A DNA stretch of 64,000 bases from Strongylocentrotus droebachiensis (lineage: Eukaryota; Echinodermata; Echinoidea; Camarodonta; Strongylocentrotidae), in assembly GCA_035222895.1 (NCBI GenBank), contig JAVYIG010002366.1, positions 62,001-126,000 on the forward strand, in the 5' to 3' direction. Both the position numbers and the translations under genes were made by a program. The notes below the pieces were generated by a model. It saw only the letters and a program-made list of their open reading frames with translations, ran no database searches and was not told the origin of the DNA. Within the stretch, counting starts at the first letter, position 1. Each line of letters begins with the position of its first letter. This document shows positions 35,333 to 50,046 of the stretch, one piece after another.

Positions 35333-36818
35333 CAGGGGCGGATCCAGGGTGAGACCTCCCCTGGCCCGACCGAATAAGCGGGGGGGGGGGGGGGGGGGGT
35401 GGTTATATAAGCACTAACTCAGAACCGATCCCTGCATGAGTAGGAAGCATTTGCAACTTTAGAATCGCATATCATATCACATGTATTCGGTTTCCTCCCC
35501 TCCGCGCGGAAGCTCAGTGATAATTATAAGAGAAACACAGCATTTGTATTTTTTTTGGAAAGTCAATGTATAAGTTATGATTTGATTTCTTAATAAACAC
35601 ATAAATAAAAAAAATAAAAAAATAATAAGAGAAATAAAACGATTCGTTGTATATGCTTGTCTTTACTCTTATGTCTGAATTCAATTCTCCCCCCCCCCCC
35701 GGCCCCCGCGGAAGCTTTAACGATTCATTAAATCATAAGAGAAAGAAGACGATCTACATTGAATACCGTTTTCGACTCTTAATCCTTGTCTGAATTCGAT
35801 CAGTGGCCTCTCGTACCTTTGATGTTTCATTAAATTATTAGAGAAAGAAGACACAGCGGGGGCTGACACAGCAATTAACATAATATCTATGCGTATCTTT
35901 CTTGCCCCCTCTGACGTGGTGACTCCACCCAACATTTCCCTCTCTCTCGTAAGAGAGAGAAAGGGGGGGGGGGGGGGGGGGGAGTAATCCCACCCTCTTC
36001 TCTCGGGCTCTTATATACCGGCCTCTCTCTCTCTCTTAATTCTCAGTCTTTCATTCCCCCTTTTTTTTCTCCCTTTTCTCTTTTTCTTTCTTTTCCTATC
36101 TCTCCCCTAGCTCCTTCCCCTTTTTTCCCTCTCTTCTTTGCATGTCCTTTCTTTTACCTTTTTTCCTTTCCCTTTCCTTTTCATTTCCCCCTCCCCCTTT
36201 CCTCATTTTCCCCGACAGCAGCGCAATTTTACCGCCAATATCATGACAGGTGGGGGAGGGGGTGGGGGTGTCGCACCCCCACGAACTTCTTTAGCGACGA
36301 CCAGCCTGGTTGTTATCCAATTATTCTTTTAAAAGAAATGCAATTCTTTATGCTCTCGCACCTCTCTTCTATCGTTGTTTAATAATTCTCTTTCATTTTA
36401 TCCCTTTTTCCTTTAACTCACAAAAATTCTCTCTTTCCCCCTTCTTTCCATCTCTTTTTTTGTTCTTTTTTTGCTTTTCTTGTTGGGGGCTACACGCCTG
36501 GCAAGAGGGATCCCATATTATGCACACTGCAAAATTTCGTGCCCCCCGCCCCTTTTCCGGTAAAAAGACACCTTCTTATAATATCATCCCCCTTTCTTTC
36601 TTTTCCCTTCTCATTATTCTCCTTTTCCCCCTTTTCTCTCCTCCGTCTTTCTCCCTTTCTTCCTTTCCTCCTCCTTTTTCTCCTATCCCCTTTTCTCTCC
36701 TCCATTTTTCTTCTTCTTTCTCTCTTCCCTTTTCTTTCTTTTTCCCCCTCCTTTTCTCCTTTTTTCTGTTCCCCATTCGGCCATTCCCCCTTTTGCCTCC
36801 ACCAAGAATCCGCCACTG
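35333..36818. mobile_element. candidate hAT-like non-autonomous element
   Basis: Left end CAGGGGCGGATCCAGGG, right end complement CAGTGGCGGATTCTTGG, resembling hAT terminal repeats. I could not find a clear 8-base target duplication. The interior has diverged tandem units (CGCGGAAGCT...ATAAGAGAAA at about 35510, 35706 and 35835) and a long pyrimidine tract. No transposase. Confidence 0.5.
36040..36815 (+). repeat. long polypyrimidine tract
   Basis: Nearly 800 bases dominated by C and T on the + strand (TTTTTTCTCCC, TCCTTTTC and similar), broken near 36210-36330 and 36480-36560. Ser/Phe/Pro-rich or Lys/Glu/Arg-rich open frames on the two strands are composition artefacts. Confidence 0.9.
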
Positions 36819-38473
36819 TCCATAAGGGCAGCGCCCTTTTAGAGTTGCAAATTATGAATTATATAAAAGGATGCAGCTATAAAAGTTTTGAAGGTATATG
36901 GGGGGGGGGCGTAAACGTTGACGGGCCGTATATTAAACTCGCAAATGTTTAGCCGGGTTTCAATCATTCCTGTAACATACCATCCTTTGTGGACTTGAGG
37001 TCAAAGCTACAGGATTTTTTCTCATGGGGGGGGGGGGCGGATGAAAACAATTGCCAGGGACAGGCCTATATATATATATATATACAGTTTTTCTCCCAAA
37101 GAAAATTTGATATTTTGGACTGTTTACTTGACAGAGATTTTGGAAATGTACTTTGCATTGTACATTGTCACAAGCTATATCGCTGCAGAAATTGGAAAGA
37201 ACCTTCTTTATTTTGTCTTTGCTTGTCAGAAGTTTTACTCAGTGCCCTTGTGATCGAGGCTTTATATATATCCAACAAAATACTCCTGCGCCATCCTTTG
37301 GTCATTTAGCCCCAATAGTTATATTTTGGCTCAATAAGCTTTGATTCATGCAGAAACTATGAAACACATTTACCAGATGGATATGCATATAATATATACA
37401 TATATCAACACTTTCTCTACACACTGTTTTTGTGTGTTCCATATTGCATTTCATGTGGCATTTCAGACTTAAAATTGGTCATAAAAAACATTGACTTAGC
37501 TCAAAATCATTGTCTTGGACATAAATCTGTATATTTTGACACGTTATCTCACCATTTTAATTTTTGTCTGTTACACGACTAGATCAGAAAAAGGAATATC
37601 CCAAGGTTGCCACTATATGACTTGAATGCGAAAAGTTAATTAATTTAGTATTGACAAACAACAACAATCTGGCCATTGGCAACAAAAACATTGAAAATAA
37701 AGCTCAAACAAAAACATCTGGCAAGGATTAGGAAACGATTGTATGCACATTACTGATCTGTAGCTTTATTCAATCACTGAAAATATCATAATTTAAAAAT
37801 TCTTTTCAATATATTTCATGTCTGAATACCAGTCTCACTAAAAACTGACACATGAGCAAATTCAAATTCACATTTGTATGTGGAAACATACAACGAAATT
37901 TAAATATTAAAAATAATCACTTTTCATCTTGAGCCAAATTGTTCAATATTCATGTTTGATAACGATGACAACCTGACAAAATAATAATTATCAACTTTGG
38001 ATTGCATATAAGGAAATGCATTAAATTAATTTGTATTATTTTGTACAATTTGTAGCATAAATGATTAATGCAAACTGAACAAAATAAGCCTACCAGGACC
38101 TTCAGATTGTCAATATCATGTAACTAGTTTATGAAGTTACAAGAATTGTGTTGGTCAAGGCTTTAGGTTAGAGAAAATGTTTCATTGTGTATGCATCCAT
38201 GGACCAGGTGCATAATATGTGTCTGAGGGTAGAGATTCCTCAACAAAAATAGAAATTAATTTTTCTATTCCAGACCATATATATATCTATATATATATAT
38301 ATATATATGGAAATATTAAAGAGTCAATGTACTTACTGAGAGAAAAAAAGGCTTTAAATGTAACAATGGGGATAAAATGATTCTCTAAAAAAGAGAAAAT
38401 CTGGTACTTTCGGAGTAAATCCATTTTTAAACCTTTGAATTTAGCAAACACTTCAAACTGATATAGCGCATAC

Positions 38474-38696
38474 ATTACACAACTAAATTATTCATAACCC
38501 TTGTAAATTTGATGTTTTTTTTTAGTGTGGCATAAACTCAGGTATGAAAGATGGACTGGCCTTTGTTGAATACTTTTAGATGAAAGCTTTAATATGTCAC
38601 ATGATCAAGAAACATAGAATGGGATAAATTGATTGTTCACATATTTAACCAAATTACAAAACTCTGTAAGGATATGAATAATTTAGTTGTTAACTG
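38474..38696. mobile_element. MITE with CAGTTAACAACTG ends, copy 2
   Basis: Diverged copy of the 3215-3447 element. It shares the body (AAAGATGGAYTGG, CCTTTGTTGAAYACTTTTAG) and the inverted ends ATTATTCATAACCC / GATATGAATAATTTAGTTG. Non-coding. Confidence 0.7.
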
Positions 38697-40587
38697 CAAA
38701 CCACAAGCCTTATACTCATGGCAATACACTACATAGACAAACCCCTGTTTGTTCAATATATGTACAAATATAAATCCATCATCTGGCATACACTAAAATC
38801 AAGTACATTTACAAGACATTTTTTGAATATTCATGAAATGAAATACCGGTACAATAATTTTCATTAAATTTCATTATTACTGATCAAATTGCACACATCT
38901 ACTTCAGCTTTCAACAAGTGGCATATTTTATCAAGGTGAAATACACAATTTAATTAAAAGTATGAATAATATAATAATTTCAGAATTTCAAGGTGATTTT
39001 TCATTCTCACACACTCAGAGATGTTTGATTCCCATCTCATGCACGACCAATTTCAAGGTAAATTTACAACATTATATTTATAAACTTTCAATTAACAGAT
39101 CAACATTACCGGTGATAGAATTGACATACCGGTATTCTCCATATAAATCGATCAAGCTATCTGAGTTCATGTATTCATTTGAATAATATTGTGAATAAAT
39201 TGGTGAAAAGTAATCTTTGTTTATAATGATGTAGCTGGATTGCAGTGGATAAGAAAACCATGAGAAAATGAATGAAAACTTGGATAGAAATCGCATCTAT
39301 TGATAAAAGTGCATTCATGAGAGATTAAACACATAGTCTGGCTAACACTTTAATTTTATCTTTTTGTTGCTCAAGCTACTGTTTCTAAATACACACACAT
39401 GTATGTTTTCTATGTATTTATTCACAACAATTGAGGTACATTAATTCTAACTTCAGACACTCTTCTACTGCACTGCAGATTAAAGAACGTTTCTAATGAA
39501 GTTGGATTCCTGATTTCCAATCCTGAGATCTAGAGAAACCACAGCAACTATATTTAATTTCCATAGAATCTATGACAAATCTAGAGGAAAAGAAAACACA
39601 CTCTATGCTTTAAATACACAAACAAAAATCTGTCTCATTCAAAGTTTATACCCTTCTTTGAATACATTATATTAGAGCTGTGAAAAAATTCCAAGTTCTT
39701 TGTTAAACCGAAACAGGCAAAATTTTACAGTAGTAAACAATGAGAATCATTCTTTGAATAATGAGATTCATATGAATCTACAGGTAGAAAACTCAATGTT
39801 TATACATATCATTCTAAGCATTCACAACAACACATAAAAGGGCAGGGAGTTTTTGCCTTAAAATAGAGCTGCTTGTATTAGGTAGGAAATATAGAAAGGG
39901 TCGACTATTCAGTAACATGGGTGGATGGAATGAGCTATTATTTCAGCCTGCACATATAAAGTAGGTAATTGCATATTTTAGAATTGCATACTGCAAAAGA
40001 AACAAAGAAAAAGTTACGCACTTGTACATGAAGATATAAAGCAAGAAATGTACAAGGTTATCACTAGTATTTGTAATCATTAAGAGTTGTTAAGCTTTGA
40101 AATAGAAATGTGCTTTCAAGGTTGCTGTTTCTGATCAAGTTGTGAAAAGAAAGAAACATGGTACAGTTTATGTAATCATTGAACAAAAAATGCAACTCCA
40201 GCTCACTGCCTACGTGTTAAATGTTGAATTTTAAACCAAGGTTCATCACTGAAAATTAATAATAATAAGATTTTCTGAGGTCTTAGCTCTGTTGTAATCA
40301 TTGTAAATAAATAAACACAGGTTCACTTGATGAAAGTCGAGTTCACTTCTCAAATTCAAGTTGAATAGACTTAAGCTGAAACCCATCATCAATTTTACAT
40401 CTCTTTTGTAGAATACAGTCAAACCTGTCTATAGCGACCACCAAAGCAGGTTTGAGGGTATATGCCCTATGCCTGAGGCTTTCTTTCAGCAAAATCAGAT
40501 CTTACAGTGAAAACAAAAATAGAGCTGCATTTTTCTTCCATGTGTAGGAGTACTCAGGAGTACCTTTAGATCATCTCTACATGTATA

Positions 40588-40743
40588 TCTGGGACCCGTT
40601 TCAATAAGCCTTTTTTCAATGACAAATGACAAAAATCAGTGACAAATCTGCTGATAACCAATCAGGAGCAAGGATTTCACTAGCTTATATAAACAAAAAC
40701 TGCCATTTGTCACCGATGACACGTTTTGTGAAATAGGGCCCTG
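40588..40743. mobile_element. MITE with TGGGACCCGTTTCA ends
   Basis: Left CTGGGACCCGTTTCAATAAG, right TTTTGTGAAATAGGGCCCTGG; inner block CAGTGACAAATCTGCTGATA identical in kind to 26219-26357. Confidence 0.7.
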
Positions 40744-41084
40744 GATGGCAGACAAGAGTACAATCTGCTGGCCTTAGATGTGATGGCCATTTAATTTTAG
40801 TGAGATTTTTTTCTCCAGAGTCAGTTCTGAAGTCTGCTGTAAAAAAAAAATTCAGACAATATATGATAGCACTCTTTAGTAGAAATCTACAGCTTGCCTT
40901 CTAAACAGCGATTGTTTTGTTGGTACTTAATGGCTTGCTTGATCCTTGGAGAAGGGTTAGTTTGTCACCATGCAGGTGATAGGCACTTTCTAGGACGGAA
41001 TACATAGAAATACATGAAAGACTATTCAGTAGGTCAGAAGATCTGACTAACACTTCTGAAACAGTTCCATATAAAGTCATACAA

Positions 41085-41623
41085 CCTAGTAGTCATTAGG
41101 AAAAGATGTTCCTTGGGCTGGGAGATGAGTGGACAGGTCTTAGACAGTTCCAACAAGTCACGTTATTTGGCCTTCTTCAAAGGTGAGCTGGGAGACAACC
41201 ATTAGCTGACATTTCTAAGGCAGTTCCATCAAGTCATATGACCTTGGTCATTTCTGAAAGACTGGTTCATTGGCGTAGTCCCATTAAGATATGGTAAATT
41301 GAAAGCCTTGCAGGCATTACTGAAATGGTCCTACTACATCATTTTACCTGGTCACTTCCAAAGACTGCTCCATGGGCTGGGAGGTCAGCAGAAAATTGTG
41401 AGACAGTCAAATCAAGTCATACTACCTGGTCATTTCATGGGCTGGGAAAGTAGAGGATATTTCAGAGATTGTCCAACAAAGTCATATTACTTGATCATTT
41501 TTAATAGATGGGCTGGGAGACACTTCTAAGACAGTCCCAATCAAGTCAAATTATGTTGGTAATTTAGTCTGAAAGACTGCTTTATGGGCAGGGGGGCTAG
41601 CTGATATTTCTGAGATGGTCCCC
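41085..41623 (-). repeat. degenerate tandem array in the 3' UTR of the ZNF474-like gene
   Basis: At least six diverged units of about 75-100 bases. Recurrent words are CARTCAAGTCATAYKACCTGG, TGGTCATTTC, AAAGACTG and GGGCTGGGAG. The array begins directly after the stop codon at 41624-41626, and the last coding bases resemble the unit (TCCCCTCAAGA). Confidence 0.7.
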
Positions 41624-44734
<3,111 letters not shown>

Positions 44735-45424
44735 CTGCGAGCAGGAAAATGTAAGTAAATGCCTTGATGGTTCAACCTAAAGACAGTAAAGAGGATGGAT
44801 AAATAATAAAAAAATTAATTAGCCATATCAGTTGCACCCAATCATCATCTAAGGTTAAGAATGAAGTCGGTCATAAACAATGTAACCTACATGAACATAC
44901 ATGTACATTTAAAAGGGAAATCCATGATCCACCTAGACAGAAACTTAAAGCAAAAAATGTGAGAAATTTTCCAGTGAAAGAAATCATTTGACTAATTCTA
45001 AAGTTAAAAAAATTACCACACAAATTCTTAGATGTCATTTATCTGATGATTTACTTCTGTAACAGGCATGTCTCAATTGGTTTTGGAATGATAGTGAGTA
45101 AACAATCTCTTGCTCTGATTGCTGATCAATCTGTCAGAGCTAGGACCTGAATATGTAGTGATACGCTGATTTGGGCAACACATTGACCTAAAGGGGGCGC
45201 TAGAGCCATAGAGAAGTCGGATTGGGTTGATTAATTGTATGGTTATTAGTTTGACTTGGTATACATGAAGTTGAATAGCATTTATTATGTTTCCAATAGT
45301 GTGTCGGGAACGGGTAAACAACCCCTGGTCTTGAATTCCTGCATTGGATTACAGTGTTCATTTCGATAAGCATGTTGGAAATGAATTCCTGCATTAAAAT
45401 GTACAGGTGTTCATTTCCGATAAA

Positions 45425-45990
45425 TACGTTAAGACAATAGACTATTTTTCCGGGGACCTGACATTCTCGCGAAGAGATAGACTCCTCCCATTTTTGTCGG
45501 TGACTAGTTCAAGTCACTCTCATCTATTATTCTATTATTATGCTTTGTCATCGGTTATAATTAATTAAATGTATAACTCCTCTCTTAATTGGTCGGATGA
45601 CCTAAGGGTAATTTTATATATCCTATCTTGTAGTTGGTTGTCTTCGTAAGGGTCCTCCTGGTTGGCTGGTAATATCATGTGATATCTAAGCCTTAATTGT
45701 CGGGTGCCGGAGTATTATGTGCGGGATTTTGTAGTTCAGTTTATTTCAGTTTTATTTCATTCCGTTATCATGTTTAGGATGTGCTGCTAGTTTGTCTATA
45801 GGGCCGCCCAGCCTCTGAGAGAAGCAGCTATTTTAAAATGTTCTAAAAAAATTAATCTTTGTTTGTAACTACTACTGGAGCTTCGGCTGATTTTATAAAT
45901 AATAAAGTGGACTTCAATTGTATATCCAAGCTTCTTTAGTTTTCATTTTGTTTCTGAACTTGTCGTCACCGACCCATTACGGGCCCATTA
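45425..45990. other. unassigned block, weak solo-LTR candidate
   Basis: A stretch with a TATAAATA/AATAAA region near 45893-45905 and an end CCCATTACA. The composition differs from its flanks. No direct repeat at the borders was convincing, so this is only a pointer. Confidence 0.2.
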
Positions 45991-46336
45991 CAAATATATA
46001 AAGTAATAACTTGTAATTGTATTTTGTAAAATATTTTAATTTTATTTAGATTCTAGATCTAATGTCCCAAAAGCTAAATAAAAAAGAAAGTTCTGACTGT
46101 AGCCTAGCTGGCCTAGAGGGCCGTCTATGCATGTTAGCCTCAGGCTCAGCTCAAATGCATTCACACTTAAATGTTATATTATTTAAGAAAAGAAAATTGG
46201 ATAATAGTTGACTGATTGACATGCATATAAATGACGCTAAAAGCAGAACGGCTGCTTGTAAAAACATACACTCAAGCGCACTGCACTGTCACTGACTTGA
46301 CTCAGCTCAGCTGCTCAGCTCAGTCAAGCCTGCAGT

Positions 46337-46630
46337 TGAAATGAAACTGAAAGTCTCCGTCTTCTCGACGAGTCGCGTAACTCAACTCACACACGAAAAT
46401 TCAATAAATAATCGTAATTTTACTGTACAAACTCACACACAAAATTTAACAACAAATATAACTGAATAAACTCACCATTATGTTACATTCTGACCAACAA
46501 GACTGTAAAACTTGATGTCCAGCTCCAGCGCCAATGTTTTCATCAGCGGAAATTCGCCATAGAAACTGCACACAAATAAACTTCCATCGATGTCAAATTA
46601 TAGCGCCAGCTCAAGTCCACTGAAATCAAG
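46337..46630. promoter_or_regulatory. bidirectional promoter of ZNF474-like and NUDT15
   Basis: The NUDT15 ATG is at 46631 on +. A non-coding first exon of the ZNF474-like gene on - ends at a GTGAGT donor at 46470-46475 and extends right to perhaps 46570. Less than 100 bases would separate the two starts. Contains an IRF-like GAAACTGAAAG (about 46342-46352) and an AAGATGGCAGCC (YY1-like) over the NUDT15 start. Confidence 0.6.
46476..46570 (-). other. 5' UTR exon of the ZNF474-like gene (inferred)
   Basis: Donor GTGAGTTTATT on the minus strand. The short open frames starting with ATG in it end quickly in TAA or TGA, so it is non-coding. The right edge is uncertain. Confidence 0.5.
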
Positions 46631-49007
46631 ATGGCAGCCCCCAGTGAACCACATGTGAAGAGACCCGGCATAGGCGTTGGAGTTTTTGTAACAAGCGATG
46701 CACATCCAAATTGTGTTGTACTCGGGAAGCGTAAAGGATCAACTGGCAGTGGGACATTCGCCCTTCCTGGTGGCCATCTAGAATTCGGGTAAATGATACT
46801 GCTTCAAAGCCAAGGCTGCCATGTCCATGAGCTTGGCCGCCCTGACGCTCCCTGCCCCTGGCCCTGGGCTGCGGGGGCGCTGGCCGAGCCTAGCCTAGCC
46901 CTACGCTGTGGGTTGGGCTCGCTCTGCTCTTTGATGTGGGCGTGGCATGCTCGTCTAAATATTTTGAATAATGTTCATTTCCTACCATTCTTACCAAACA
47001 TTTACTAACTCACAATAAAATTAGGGAACAACTTTAGAATATCGAAAATAATATCGCTAGTGATATTCGTTTGTCTCGCAATGTGGTCAATAAGGAATCT
47101 AAAAAGATCACGACGTGATCTTTTTAGATTCCTTATTGACCACATTGCGAGACAAACAAATATCACTAGCGATATTATTTTCGATACTATATCCGCAATG
47201 AGTAATATATTTAGCATTAACTTTAGAATACCCCACCACTAAAATTGACAAAACGTTTGTAGGGTACCAAAAACTTCACCAATGTAGCTAAATCTCGCGT
47301 CTCAAGACTTATGGTTTTTAAGTAAAACTAAACCAAATCCTAATCCTAATCCTAACCCTAACCCTAGGTCTTTGACGTGTATGTACATTACCTATTGGTG
47401 GGGTATTCTAAATTGAGAACTGGCCAAATATTGTCACAGCTACATGTAGTAATAGTATTCACAGACATGTCTCAGGATTATTAGTAAGGTGTAATATTCC
47501 CAACTTATGAATTAAACCATGTCTCTCTCCTAGGCCCTAGCTAGTTAGCTAGACCATGCCCATGAAGGCATGATAAAACACAATTTGTCTAATATTTGAG
47601 GCTTCACCTTTGTTGTTGCTGGTGTAGGTGTTAACAAAAAAATATATATTTTCTTGTTTGTACAGTTTGGGGTAAAACTCAAGATGGGTTTGTGATTGAT
47701 GCCATAGACCTATATGGATTGTCCTGTCTCAAGACAAATAATTAAAGTGCCATAAATAATAAAGGATTTTTGTTCTTAACTGAAAGTTCTATTACTTATT
47801 GAGTTATTGGGCAAGACTCGAACCAAGTATAAATACATAAGGTAGTTCACTTGAAATTTGGTGGCAGATATATATATGTAAAGGCTGGAGGATGCACAAA
47901 GTCCTTTAAAAAGAAAAAAAACTACAAACATTAAAGAGATTGAAATTTCAGAGGAATCAAGTGATTCCTTTGTCCTCAATTAGTCTTAGAATTAAAATGA
48001 ATATCTGACGAGCAAGTAAGCAAATATTAGGGATATGCAAAACGAAGGGACAGGAATTTTGGAGTGGGAGAGTAACGTCTCTTTTTTTCAAATATTATTT
48101 TTTATCAAGTATCTTACTTCTCTGTAAATGTTTTTTTTTCCTTCAGAGAAGAATGGCTGGATTGTGCCAAGAGAGAAACGGAAGAAGAAACAGGGCTGCG
48201 TCTCAAGAACGTTGTCTTCTCGACTGTCGTCAACGCGGTGTGCATAGAGAAAGACTACCATTACGTCACAATCTTTATGAAGGGCGAGGTGGATGCAGAT
48301 TTTAAGAAGGATCCAGAAAATATGGAGCCTCATAAATGTGAAGGTTTGTAGATCCATAGCCTCCATTACCAAAGACGTATCTATTGGAACTGCAGAAGAA
48401 TTTCTATTAATTTACCGATATGAAAAGGGAAATCATCACCAGCTTGATTCGGTGACACAGATTTTCTTTTCAGGAATTATTTCAATCATTGTAAAGAAAA
48501 AATTTGGTTTGTATCCAGTAGATAAAGATCATGTGCTCCTTCTTGTAATTGAAAACAAATGTATTTTCACAGTGCCAATATAGCTCAATATAGCACAATC
48601 TGGCGCTGCTCAGTGGCTGTCGGGCTCACGATCAATTGGGCAAAAAGAATTTCCATTTTCGGTTTAACTTAATAAAATTTGGAGTGGACTTTAAAAGATT
48701 ATTAAAAAGATTATTATTATTAAAGATTAATGGCTACTTTTAAATTTCACAGTATTTAAAAATTATGATACTTTTATCAAATAATATAGAGCATCTTTTG
48801 ACCTCCCTAAATTTCAATACGTTAATTTCTTTTAAATTTGCTCATCTAAATCATAAAACACTATCAAACAGATAAATTCTTTGATGAATCTCATCTATTT
48901 TACTCTCAGGTTGGGAATGGAGAGACTGGAACAACTTCCCTCCTGAAGAAGAACTCTTTTGGGCTCTAAAGGTTGCTAGGGAAGAAGGACACAATCCATT
49001 CTCATAA
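46631..49007 (+). CDS. NUDT15: NUDT15, Nudix nucleotide triphosphate diphosphatase
   Basis: Three exons: 46631-46788, 48147-48343, 48910-49007; 150 residues, close to the vertebrate protein of about 164. Starts [20 protein letters not shown]. The Nudix box [20 protein letters not shown] followed by ETGL spans the exon 1/2 junction and keeps the RE-x2-EE metal-binding core. Exon 3 encodes [10 protein letters not shown], typical of MTH2/NUDT15. Family role: hydrolyses (thio-)dGTP and related nucleotides, sanitising the cytosolic pool. It is divergent with the ZNF474-like gene. Intron 1 contains the palindromic element at 47042-47184. Confidence 0.95.
47042..47184. mobile_element. near-perfect 143-bp palindrome
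   Basis: Two 71-base arms (47042-47112 and 47114-47184) around a single central base, with one mismatch. Outer ends TCGAAAATAATATCGCTAG and complement; centre GATCACGACGTGATC. The word AACTTTAGAATA occurs on both sides (about 47029 and 47219), possibly a duplication made at insertion. The two antisense open frames covering it are mirror images and not genes. Confidence 0.95.
47223..47411. mobile_element. MITE with TTAGAATACCCCACCA ends
   Basis: Inverted ends TTAGAATACCCCACCA and TTGGTGGGGTATTCTAA. The interior has a short interstitial telomere-like run (CCTAATCCTAACCCTAACCC) at about 47336-47367. It adjoins the palindrome in NUDT15 intron 1. Confidence 0.75.
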
Positions 49008-49117
49008 AGGAGACAAGCTGGCATAACAAGAAAAGAGCATTCCATGATGTGCGCCACGGTCATGTGTGTGTAAAGGTGTATAAAATTGGATGTTAAGAAG
49101 TAAAATTCAGTCTATTG

Positions 49118-49503
49118 TTAAAGGGATCCGGTAACTTTGTCTCAGATTCTGAAACAGAATCCGGGATTTAGCTCATGCTGCTATGATAATTATAAACCTT
49201 TATGTCAGTCAGGAACTCCATGACTTTTACAAGCCGATCGCCTGTCTGATTATCAAGATATTTATGATTGAAATTACAAATTTTGAAAACCGTTCGCCGG
49301 ACGGTTTTCATAACACTACAGTCTATTGGGAAAAACGAGTATGGTAAAACCGGTCACTCAAAGATTTTTACTTTTTTGAGGCACTTCTTGATCATTTTGA
49401 AGCGCGATTTTTTTTAGGGCTTCAATATTACACCATATCACAGACACTGATAACACGTAGGGCCGTGTATCTCAGATTTAACATTGTTAAACGATCCCTT
49501 TAA
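49118..49503. mobile_element. TTAA-flanked MITE family 1, copy 2
   Basis: TTAAAGGGATCC at the left, GATCCCTTTAA at the right, TTAA at both borders. The best-preserved copy of the family. It lies about 110 bases after the NUDT15 stop codon, so it may be part of the 3' UTR. Confidence 0.85.
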
Positions 49504-50046
49504 AGGGCAATCTAAACCTTGTAATAAGTTCATTTGTATGAAAGCAGAAAAATAAAATTCACAGAATTGCAAAAATTTGAAAAAATGTATGTCGGACCAA
49601 CAATAAGAAAGTTATGAATGCCAATCTCAAAGTGACCGTTTCGTCAGTGGATTGTGACGTAGTCGCGTATAACTCTCCTGTTTGTTCACCATTACAAAAA
49701 TATCATTACGATAATCTTGTTTTTATCCCAATTGCCTTCTCCCTTAGGACTCCACTCACAATGCATTTATGTCTACCATATTATTATAGGTCCTCTATTA
49801 GAGTAAAGACGCTCCAGGATCGGACATTTCAAAAAATTGAAATTTTAGTAATTTTTGTGTATCGGAACAAATTGTCCGGCACTACACAGAGGCATTACCG
49901 AGTCAGCCAATTTGAAGAGCCCATACCAATAGTGATTACAACTTTCAAAAACGCTCATCTTTCTCATTTTGTTCCATTCCACTCAAACTTTCAACAGTCT
50001 ACTTTCCTCTAAAATAGTTTTCCATCAAGGTTGGATTTCCTTTTAA
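49500..50046. mobile_element. TTAA-flanked element family 2
   Basis: Begins TTTAAAGGGCAATCTAAACC and ends AAGGTTGGATTTCCTTTTAA, imperfect inverted ends. It shares its left TTAA with the neighbouring family 1 element. The 132-codon open frame inside (49614-50012) has no recognisable domain. Confidence 0.6.

Larger units (their letters stand above)
36830..41080. other. intergenic region between YTHDC2 and the ZNF474-like gene
   Basis: AT-rich and without a supportable exon. Contents recognised: TATA repeats near 37070 and 38280-38310, the MITEs at 38474-38696 and 40588-40743, and an ACAGTCAAACCTGTCTA repeat fragment near 40417. The rest is unassigned. The 3' UTR of the ZNF474-like gene may extend into the right-hand part. 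Confidence 0.5.

Noticed and set aside
36310-36952. Several overlapping frames over the pyrimidine tract
   Set aside because: Composition artefacts: Phe/Ser/Pro on one strand, Lys/Glu/Arg on the other.
47005-47242. Two antisense frames giving almost the same protein
   Set aside because: They read the two arms of a palindrome.
49614-50012. 132-codon open frame after NUDT15
   Set aside because: Inside a TTAA-flanked repeat, no recognisable domain, and no other support.
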